Positions 57,848 to 64,000 of a stretch of 64,000 bases of DNA are shown one piece after another; position 1 is the stretch's first letter; the number at the start of each line of letters is the position of its first letter. The notes below the pieces were generated by a model that saw only the letters and a program-made list of their open reading frames with translations, was not told where the DNA came from and made no database searches. Source of the stretch: RYN-230 sp963837515 (GTDB lineage Bacteria > Actinomycetota > Actinomycetes > Streptosporangiales > Streptosporangiaceae); the NCBI GenBank assembly GCA_963837515.1, contig CAWINT010000014.1, positions 661,716 through 725,715 on the forward strand, given 5' to 3'. The position numbers were made by a program, and so were the translations under genes.

Positions 57848-59387
57848 TTAGTTCGTCCAGGTCTCCTCTCGTGCGATCTGGTCGTGCTCGCGGGCGCGTG
57901 CGGCGGCGGCGAGCGCGAGCTGGCGTTCGGCGGTGGTGGCGTGGCCGGTTCCGGCGTAGTGCCAGCTGGCCATGACCAGGACGGTGTGTTCGTCGAGGTC
58001 GCGGCCCCACGGGTCTTTCTCGCCGTCTGGGTGCCGCTGGGCTTTGCGGTGGGTGACGCGGGCCTGGCGCAGCTGGCCGAAGGTGACGGAGTAGCGGCGG
58101 GATTTGGTGAGGAAGTGGCCCCGGTAGCCGAGCATGTGGGTCCACCGGTTCAGGCCGAGGGAGGCGGCGTCCGGGTGCTTTCCCAGTTCCCAGCAAGTAG
58201 AAATGAGCCGCTTGTAGTGCTGGCCGCAATGAAGCGCGGCGATAGCAGCAGGGCTGCGGACGGGATGATCAGGTAGCCCGGGGGCGCTGATCGTCTTGGT
58301 GGCGTATTTCGCGATGTAGTTCGCGACCGCCTGCGCAGACAGCGCCGATCCGGTGCCCGGTAGCCCGCCAGCATCAGAGCGGATAGGCCGGGTGTCGATC
58401 TGTGTCCCGAATCGCAGGATACGCCCAAGGCTGGGATCTGTAGCAACAATGGCGCCCGTGTCGCCCAGCGCGCGGCGGATGGCTGTCAGCGAGGAGGCTG
58501 CTCGTGTCGCAGGAGACGGCGGCAGCGGCCTGGCGGATGGCCTGGGTGAGCAGCGCGGCGGTGTACCGGCCGGGTGGTGGCTGGCAGTCCTCACTGGCTG
58601 CGTCCATGCGGATGATCGCGTGGTAGTGCACGAGGCCGCGGGCCTGGTATTCGGCGACTTTGACGAACCGGACCCGGACCTGCTGGCGCAGGGCCTTCTG
58701 GGTGATGCCGGTCAGGCGGGCCAGCTGGCGGGGCAGGTAGATGGTGAACCGGCGCCACAGTTCGGGGGCGTAGGCGTTGAACAGGATGTGGCCGGTGTAG
58801 TCGTAGCAGTCCGGGCACATGGGCTGGCCGAGCCGGGGGTCGTCGGGAGGGTGGGTGCGGCGGCAGGAGATGTCCCGGCCGTGGGGGCAGCGGCGCTGGG
58901 TGGCGTCGCGGCGGGGCCGGCAGGGCAGCTGGCGGCCACGGCGGCCGGTGCGGGTGGTGTGGACCGGGCCGAAGCCGGGTGCGGTGAGGGTGGCGAACAC
59001 GCACGGGTGCGCGGCCACGGTGTCGGGGGTTCCTTTGCCGCCAGTGAGGCCGGAGCGGATGATCTGGCGGGCGTCGTTCTTGTAGACCTGGGAGCAGGCG
59101 GGGCAGACGTGCTCGCGGCGGTTGCCGCAGGCGACCAGGAGCACGCTGCCGGGCTCGTGGTCGGTGTCGTACATGGTGCGGGCTTCGCCGCTGGCGCGGT
59201 CGATGGCGTCAATGCGGCCTTGCAGGCGGATCGGGTTGGCGCAGTTGCCGGTGGCGGCGAGCTGGGTTTCCCAGCGGTGGAAGTCGGCGCGGGCAGCGAG
59301 GTCGAGGAGGGCTCCGGCTGATGCCCCCACCCCCAGGCCGTCATCATCATCGGGCCTGGGGGTGAGAGCGACGGCCGGGACGGTCAT
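57848..59387 (-). pseudogene. RepSA-like rolling-circle replication initiator, one frameshift
   Basis: Starts at ATG 59387, overlapping the mazG stop. Part one (about 300 residues) has zinc-binding CGNRREHVCPACSQVYKND, CVFATLTAPGFGPVHT, and the HUH-type GLVHYHAIIRMD. Near 58495 the frame shifts, then continues AIRRALGDTGAIVATD and QAVANYIAKYATK, with the catalytic Tyr, to TAA 57848. Repair gives about 512 residues. It nicks the element for replication. The single indel makes the Tyr domain unreachable. Confidence 0.85.
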
Positions 59388-59674
59388 CGTGTGTTGAGTG
59401 CCTCGACCCAGGAGGCGGCGACGGCAGCTACCTGGATCAGCTCGATTTCGAGGTTGTCCTTGTCACCGTCATAGGTGAGAGCGTGGGCGACTTCGCCGAC
59501 TTCTTCGACGAGGATCGCGAGCCGTTCACCGTTGGTCATGTCCTTGCTCAGGACTGAGTGCTCGGCGTGGCGGCAGTGCGCGCGGAGCGCTTCCGCCTGG
59601 ATGGCCGCGAGGGTCAGTGACGTGAGCGGCATGATGATCTCGCGCACAGGTACGGGCTCTCCTGTCCCGGTCAT
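59384..59674 (-). CDS. MazG-like nucleotide pyrophosphohydrolase
   Basis: 96 residues with the all-alpha NTP-pyrophosphatase pattern RLAILVEEVGEVAHAL and LEIELIQVAAVAASWVEAL (metal-binding Glu residues). The start at 59674 overlaps the DUF932 stop as ATGA, and its own stop overlaps the rep start as ATGA, so it is coupled to both. It may cleanse or alter nucleotide pools during element replication; this role is inferred. Confidence 0.82.
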   Translation of the reverse strand: MTGTGEPVPVREIIMPLTSLTLAAIQAEALRAHCRHAEHSVLSKDMTNGERLAILVEEVGEVAHALTYDGDKDNLEIELIQVAAVAASWVEALNTR

Positions 59675-60654
59675 GACGCGGCGATTTCGCGGACGAGGGT
59701 CAGTGCCTTGTGCTTGAGCGGCTCGGGCCGGATCAGGGTCCGGTTGAGCCGGGTTTCCCAGCTGCGGGCGGTGCGGACGTGGTCGAGGTATTCACCGGCG
59801 GCCTGGATGAGGCCGTATGCGGTGCCTGCGATCTGCTCGTTGGTGGTGGAGTCGAACAGCAGCCGGACGGCTTTGCGGGCTTCTTCGACGTTGCGGGCCA
59901 CCCGGTCGGTGACCAGGCCCTGGGGTGGCATGGGGATGAACTCGGTGACGAACAGTTCCCGCTGCTTGCGGGTGACCGGGATGGCCAGGAGTTCGGCGGC
60001 GAGTTCGCTGTAGCGGCGCATTTCGCGGCGGGCGCCGGTGACGGCGGCGCGGGCTTCGTCGATGCGGTTGCGCCAGCTGGACTTGTGGATGAAGGAGAAG
60101 GTGGTGCCGGTGCGCTCGCCTTCGAGTTCGGCGGCGCGGAAGGTGTTGGCACACACGATGCGCACGGCGGTGGCGCGCAGGGCGCAGGCGGCGGTGCCGT
60201 CGTGCCGGTTGGTGATGGCCAGGTAAGGCAGGGTGGGGCTGGCGTCGCCGGGCAGGGTGATGGGTTCGTCGAGCAGGGCCAGGCACCAGACGGCGCGGCC
60301 GCCGTCGAGGACGCCTGCGGTTTCCCATTTGACGTTGGGCTGGGCGAGGACGGCTTCGACGATCTCGCCCATTTCGCTGTGGTCGATGACGGTGTAGGTG
60401 TCGCGGTTCAGCGACAGGACAGCGCCGTTGTCGGAGCGGGCGATGCACTTCCAGCCGTCGATCGGCTGATAGCGCGGGGTGCCGTCGGCGTCGAGGTCGG
60501 CGAGTGCGTAGACCTGGGTGGTGATGGGGTCCCAGTCGAGTCCGGCGAGCTTGCGGGCCTGGTCCCAGTCGCCGGGGTAGTCCGGCAGGACGGTGCCTTC
60601 CTGGTGCCAGGGCATTTCCCGGACGGAGAACATGGACTCGATGTTTGCTGGCAT
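59671..60654 (-). CDS. DUF932 phage/plasmid-like protein
   Basis: 327 residues from ATG 60654: MPWHQEGTVLPDYPGDWDQA, LNRDTYTVIDHSEMGEIVEA, TNRHDGTAACALRATAVRIV CANTFRAA, KQRELFVTEFIPMPPQGLV. This family is frequent on phages and plasmids; function unknown. Intact, and coupled to mazG. Confidence 0.88.
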   Translation of the reverse strand: MPANIESMFSVREMPWHQEGTVLPDYPGDWDQARKLAGLDWDPITTQVYALADLDADGTPRYQPIDGWKCIARSDNGAVLSLNRDTYTVIDHSEMGEIVEAVLAQPNVKWETAGVLDGGRAVWCLALLDEPITLPGDASPTLPYLAITNRHDGTAACALRATAVRIVCANTFRAAELEGERTGTTFSFIHKSSWRNRIDEARAAVTGARREMRRYSELAAELLAIPVTRKQRELFVTEFIPMPPQGLVTDRVARNVEEARKAVRLLFDSTTNEQIAGTAYGLIQAAGEYLDHVRTARSWETRLNRTLIRPEPLKHKALTLVREIAAS

Positions 60655-60723
60655 GGCAGTTTCTTCCTTTCGCAGGTAAGAGGGATTGCTGTGGTGAGGC
60701 GAGGCGCGCAGCAGGCGCCGGGA

Positions 60724-61056
60724 TCAGGCGTCCGGGCCGGGCTCGCGGCTGGGAGAGCCCCAGCGCTGTTGCGCGGCCTGCCGGGTGATGCCGAGGCGGA
60801 GCGCGACGTCGGCCCAGCTGTAGCCGATGCTCCGCAGGCCATCGATCGCGTCGTGCATGGCGGTGGCGATCTCGTCGGCCACCGCTGCCATGTCTGCGAT
60901 CGCTTCGATGTCTCCGGCCGCCACGCGGCGGCTGTAGGCGCGGATGACGCGCCGGAGGAAGGCGGCGTATTCGTCGTTCTCGACGACGCGGCGCCGCTGG
61001 TTTGGTGTCAAGGATTCGTTGACAGGGAAAGGCCGTTCACGCGGCAGGGCGGTCAT
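60724..61056 (-). CDS. Small helix-turn-helix protein
   Basis: 110 residues from ATG 61056, overlapping the stop of the RRQRL gene (ATGA). The C-terminal GYSWADVALRLGITRQAAQQ RWG is a sigma-like helix-turn-helix; the middle is helical. Probably an element-encoded regulator; otherwise unrecognised. Confidence 0.7.
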   Translation of the reverse strand: MTALPRERPFPVNESLTPNQRRRVVENDEYAAFLRRVIRAYSRRVAAGDIEAIADMAAVADEIATAMHDAIDGLRSIGYSWADVALRLGITRQAAQQRWGSPSREPGPDA

Positions 61057-61457
61057 TGGTCCCACCCCTGGGCGCAGTCGTTGCATTCGCCTTGTGAGCG
61101 CGGGATGCAGTACGGCTTCTCCTGCCCGCAGGTCGGGCAGGTGCGGCGGGCCTGGAGCGCTTTGGCGATGGCGGCCAGTTGCGCGGAGGTGGCTTGCCGC
61201 TTGGGTTTGCTGGTTGCCTCGCGGTAGAGGTAGGCGACACGGCGCTGCTTGCGGTGGCGCCAGAGGATCTGCGCGACGATGGCCTGGCCGCCAGGCCGTA
61301 GTCCTTTGGCGCGCAGCTGGCGGAGGGTCAGCAGGCCATCGGGGGCGAATCGCCAGGGATAGGTGGGCAGGCCGTATCGCTGCCCGTCAGGGTCGTAGAA
61401 CTCGATGAACATGTTCTGGCTGCGGAGGCCGTCGAGGTAGGCGACCCGGCCGGTCAT
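61053..61457 (-). CDS. RRQRL-motif zinc-binding protein
   Basis: 134 residues from ATG 61457, overlapping the traSA stop as ATGA. It carries YPWRFAPDGLLTLRQLRAKG, the family motif region WRHRKQRRVAYLYRE, and a C-terminal zinc ribbon CPTCGQEKPYC with CNDCAQG. Common in actinomycete conjugative elements; role unknown. Confidence 0.82.
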   Translation of the reverse strand: MTGRVAYLDGLRSQNMFIEFYDPDGQRYGLPTYPWRFAPDGLLTLRQLRAKGLRPGGQAIVAQILWRHRKQRRVAYLYREATSKPKRQATSAQLAAIAKALQARRTCPTCGQEKPYCIPRSQGECNDCAQGWDQ

Positions 61458-62308
61458 GCGGCATCACCCTTGCGGCGGAGGTTGATCACCTTCCCGCCGT
61501 TCTGGTTGGCCCTGGTCCGGGCGCTCGCAGCGAAGGATGCGAGGTCGATGATCTCCTGATCGGAGAGATAGGCGGCCTTGATGCGGCGGGGGATGCCGTC
61601 TTCGGCGCGCAGCCAGGACACGCCTCGTGCCTGGGGGTCGATCTCGGTGGCTGAGTAGCCTTTGTCGGCCCAGCCGTGCCCGAGGATGGTGTCGGAGGAT
61701 GCTTCGGTGGAGCAGCGGAAGGCCCACCGGTAGCCGAACAGGTCCCGCAGCGAGGTCGGGATGATGTCGGCGGACGGCCGCTGGGTTGCTTCGACGGGGA
61801 TGATGCCGGGTGCCCGGCCGCGGGCTACCACGTCGCGGTTGCAGGCGTTGAATTCCTTCTGCTGTGCCGGGGTGCCGACGGTGGCGGAGAAGTAGGCCAC
61901 TTCGTCGATGGGCACCAGGTAGAACGGCCATCCCAGGTCAGGGGTGACCTTGCGCTTCTTCATCTGCAGGAGCAGATCGGTGCGCTCGTCGATGAGGCCC
62001 TGGAGCCCGTGCATGACGCCGATCGCGTCGTCCATGGACGGGCCGACGAACTGGTCGGCGCACTCAGCCCACAGGCCGAGTTCGACGCGCTTGCCGTCGA
62101 TGAGGATGAGTTTGCAGTCAGCTGACAGGGCGCCGTGGGCGACGATCAGCTGGAGGGCGACGGACTTGCCGCCTCCTGGTTCCCCGCCGATGAGCATGTT
62201 GCGCTCTGCGAGGTTGACGTAGACCGGGTTGCCGGTTTCGTCGGTGCCCAGGTGGATCGGGTCCCAGATCGACAGGGAGGCGACTGGGATTCCCGTCTGG
62301 ATGGTCAT
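61454..62308 (-). CDS. FtsK/SpoIIIE-like conjugal transfer ATPase (TraSA-type)
   Basis: 284 residues from ATG 62308 (MTIQTGIPVASLSIWDPIHL), behind AGAAGGTG. Walker A is LIGGEPGGGKSVALQLIVAH, Walker B FYLVPIDEVAYFS, then IIPVEATQRPSADIIPTSLR DLFGYR. It pumps double-stranded DNA between mycelia in AICE transfer. Intact, unlike int, xis and rep. Confidence 0.9.
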   Translation of the reverse strand: MTIQTGIPVASLSIWDPIHLGTDETGNPVYVNLAERNMLIGGEPGGGKSVALQLIVAHGALSADCKLILIDGKRVELGLWAECADQFVGPSMDDAIGVMHGLQGLIDERTDLLLQMKKRKVTPDLGWPFYLVPIDEVAYFSATVGTPAQQKEFNACNRDVVARGRAPGIIPVEATQRPSADIIPTSLRDLFGYRWAFRCSTEASSDTILGHGWADKGYSATEIDPQARGVSWLRAEDGIPRRIKAAYLSDQEIIDLASFAASARTRANQNGGKVINLRRKGDAA

Positions 62309-62399
62309 GGCGTTGTTCACCTTCTTTCCGGAATGGGGCACGGGTGCCCCCGGCACGGGGTGGGTGTCCGGGGGCATCCGGCCGATCAGCCGTCCTGAG

Positions 62400-62663
62400 T
62401 CAGATGACCGGGGCGGGGTGCCCGCTGTCGGCCGCTTGGTCGGCGGCGAGCAGGGCGTGGATGAGATCGACGTCGGCCGCGGTGTAGGCGGTACGGACGC
62501 CGGAAATGGACATGCCCGTGGCTTCGGCCAGGTCGGCCAGCCGGTAGGGGCGAGGGGTGACGACTTCGCGGGCGAAGGCCAGAAGCAGCCGGATGTCCCG
62601 GTCTGCCTCTTCCCGTCGACGCCGGGCATCACGAAGCCGGGCCAGCACTGGATCAGCGCTCAT
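62400..62663 (-). CDS. Small HTH protein of the element
   Basis: 87 residues from ATG 62663, overlapping the upstream stop (ATGA). A charged helix (VLARLRDARRRREEADRDIR) precedes a helix-turn-helix YRLADLAEATGMSISGVRTA. A regulatory role is inferred. Confidence 0.7.
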   Translation of the reverse strand: MSADPVLARLRDARRRREEADRDIRLLLAFAREVVTPRPYRLADLAEATGMSISGVRTAYTAADVDLIHALLAADQAADSGHPAPVI

Positions 62664-63281
62664 GAAGTGCTCCCGGTATTGGTCGTCCTGGCTGTGGGTG
62701 CCAGGTCGGAGGGGATGACGTTGTGCGCGGCGAGGGTGTCGCGGCGCACGATGTTGACGACCACGATCTGTGCCCAGCGCTTGGAGCGCTCTACTCGGGC
62801 TTCGCGGGCGTAACAGGCAGCGGCGATCTCGCCGGTGTGGGCTTCGAAGTCCTCGAAGCAGATACCGGCGCGGCACCAGATGAGTGCGCGTTCCCCGACT
62901 TCGGTGGGGTGGATGCGCAGGATGAGGGACAGCCGTCCCGAGCGGGTGTGCATGCGGGTCTCGAAGAACACCCGCTGCATGCGGTGACGGGAGATCACGC
63001 ACCAGGCCCGGCGCATGAGGAACCGTCGGGACCAGGGCAGGACCAGCAGGACGGCGATGACCGCCGTGATGAGGATCAGATGCCCAGATGAGCGTGACCA
63101 CCAGGGCCAGCCAGTAGGTACTCCCGGCCAGGATGCCGAGAGTTGCGACCTCGGTACGGAACCGCCAGATCGTTCCCGCTGCACTGTGGTGCAGTCGCAT
63201 GGCCAGGCCATCGAGAACGTACGGGTTGTTGCGCGGGTTACGCGGGTCGCGATGATTACGCGGGTTTGATTTCGATGGCAT
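62660..63281 (-). pseudogene. Spd-like membrane protein, one frameshift
   Basis: From ATG 63281 (MPSKSNPRNHRDPRNPRNNP) the frame runs through a first membrane segment (LGILAGSTYWLALVVTLIWA) and shifts near 63087. It continues HLILITAVIAVLLVLPW, RRFLMRRAWCVISRHRMQRV and CFEDFEAHTGEIAAACYARE to TGA 62660. Repaired length is about 206 residues with two membrane helices, like spread proteins of AICEs. The name is by position only. Confidence 0.6.
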
Positions 63282-63819
63282 CAAGACCACCTGCGGTCGA
63301 TTTCCAGGCGGTCACTGGCATCAAGTTCCAGGTGGCTGGGTCGTCCAGCCATTCGGCGATCTTGCCGTCACAGAATTCGCAGCCGGTGCTGGGCTGGGTA
63401 AGTTCGAATTTGCGGTAGATGAATCCTCGGGTCCCGGTAGGACCAAGTACCTGGTTTGATCGCCGGGCGTGCCAGCCGTGTGCCGGGGGTCCGGCAGCTG
63501 GACGCGCTGCGGTGCGCCATGCGCGGCGAAGCCGCATGATCACGATGGCCGTCACGGTGAGAATGGCCAGGCCAGCGAGGGCGCTGACGGCCATGAGGAC
63601 GATATGCAGGATGTCTTCGACGGCGCGGATGACGGGCCGCGCGATGGCGGCGATGACGGCGAAGCCATCAGGGCGGCGAGAGGGACGCCGAGGCCGGGGC
63701 CGTTGTTGTTGCCAGGGCAGCAGGCGGGCTTGCACATCAGCGGCAACCTCCCAGATGGGAGGGCTGGCAGGTGCGGGCCTGGACAGGCTGCATGGTGCTG
63801 TTAACGTGGGACATGCCAC
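63256..63819 (-). CDS. Membrane protein of the element, unknown function
   Basis: 187 residues from GTG 63819 with AAGGGG nearby. One or two hydrophobic segments (VLMAVSALAGLAILTVTAIV) are followed by a soluble C-terminus with a Cys pair (GCEFCDGKIAEWLDDPATW). Its 3' end overlaps the spd-like gene by 26 bp. The start is uncertain; the first 50 residues are Pro/Arg-rich. Confidence 0.55.
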   Translation of the reverse strand: MACPTLTAPCSLSRPAPASPPIWEVAADVQARLLPWQQQRPRPRRPSRRPDGFAVIAAIARPVIRAVEDILHIVLMAVSALAGLAILTVTAIVIMRLRRAWRTAARPAAGPPAHGWHARRSNQVLGPTGTRGFIYRKFELTQPSTGCEFCDGKIAEWLDDPATWNLMPVTAWKSTAGGLDAIEIKPA

Positions 63820-63866
63820 ATACCCCTTTTCCGGATTAAGCGATGCGGACTGGGTTTTCCGTGGTG

Positions 63867-63902
63867 GCCGGGCCGGAGGAATGCGACTCCTCCAGGCCCG
63901 GC
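63867..63902 (-). terminator. Strong GC stem-loop
   Basis: GCCGGGCCGGAGGA pairs with TCCTCCAGGCCCGGC apart from a one-base bulge. It lies just after the stop of the partial gene at 63916, with no T run. Confidence 0.5.
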
Positions 63903-63915
63903 GCTCATGAACAGA

Positions 63916-64000
63916 TCAGAACGGGGATTCCTGCGGCCACGGGTAGTCGGAGTCGGGCTGGCGGCTGCAGGTGCTGGCTGACCTCGAAGAGGTAAGCCAG
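63916..64000 (-). CDS. C-terminus of an unidentified element gene (partial)
   Basis: A frame entering from base 64000 ends at TGA 63916-63918 with ...RQPDSDYPWPQESPF, an acidic/aromatic tail typical of a genuine C-terminus. Too short to identify. Confidence 0.35.
   Translation of the reverse strand, partial: WLTSSRSASTCSRQPDSDYPWPQESPF

Larger units (their letters stand above)
56362..64000 (-). mobile_element. pSAM2-type integrative conjugative element (AICE), right part outside window
   Basis: From the tRNA-Arg rightward, all genes lie on the minus strand in the order spd-like, HTH, traSA, RRQRL, HTH, DUF932, mazG, rep, xis, int - att: the AICE layout (integration, rolling-circle replication, FtsK-type double-stranded DNA transfer). 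Several genes are joined by ATGA overlaps. The left att core must lie in the tRNA 3' half (about 56362-56405); the matching right copy is beyond base 64000. int, xis, rep and the spd-like gene carry indels, so the element is probably immobile unless helped. Confidence 0.88.

Overview
The window is about 72% GC, with short intergenic gaps, strong GGAGG-type ribosome sites and several TTG/GTG starts. The content (RNase J, dnaE2, paired dynamin-like GTPases, GlbO-type globin, DUF1906 secreted protein, tRNA-anchored integrative conjugative element) points to a chromosomal segment of a filamentous actinomycete, probably from the Streptosporangiales/Streptomycetales neighbourhood. The species cannot be fixed from the sequence.

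Layout. 1-9700 holds the conserved minus-strand series dapA - rnj - ftsK - rodZ-like - rimO. It is interrupted on the plus strand by a two-gene phosphonate oxidation cassette (tmpA-like and tmpB-like), and both genes of that cassette carry frameshifts. 9900-13250 is a vitamin B12 uptake operon (cobalamin riboswitch, btuF, btuC, btuD). 13220-18160 has glycogen/oligosaccharide genes (GH63-like, glgX). 18330-27530 holds an acyl-CoA dehydrogenase, an HNH nuclease, prolyl oligopeptidase, an XRE regulator, an MscS channel, a globin and an AraC/VOC pair. 27590-38840 is a long minus-strand run: cobH, cysG-type siroheme/precorrin-2 synthase, two overlapping dynamin-like GTPases, an HtrA-like protease, an SSB paralogue, a diguanylate cyclase and ettA. 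39320-49700 has a GT2/GtrA pair, a secreted DUF1906 plus seven-bladed propeller protein, SOS-linked DUF6504-dnaE2, and TetR and ArsR regulators. 49720-56200 has an MFS exporter with a 34-bp operator-like palindrome, glyA, a zinc-ribbon/TerB-like protein, a stand-alone AlaRS catalytic core with an attenuator-like leader, and cobQ. A tRNA-Arg(TCT) at 56329 is the integration site of a pSAM2-type element (int, xis, rep, mazG, DUF932, RRQRL, traSA, spd-like) that runs off the right edge.

Most unusual content. (1) A family of tandem repeats built on a CCGGGGGG-ACGA-CCCCCCGG hairpin is inserted, with the reading frame kept open, into three different genes: tmpB-like, btuC and the prolyl oligopeptidase. 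(2) A 390-residue AlaRS core is preceded by an alanine-rich short ORF and two strong hairpins, one of which buries the ribosome site. (3) Frameshifts cluster only in the tmpAB cassette and the mobile element, while every housekeeping gene is intact, which suggests real decay rather than poor sequence. Two otherwise intact enzymes lack an expected key residue: the P-loop Ser of one dynamin and the catalytic His of CobH.
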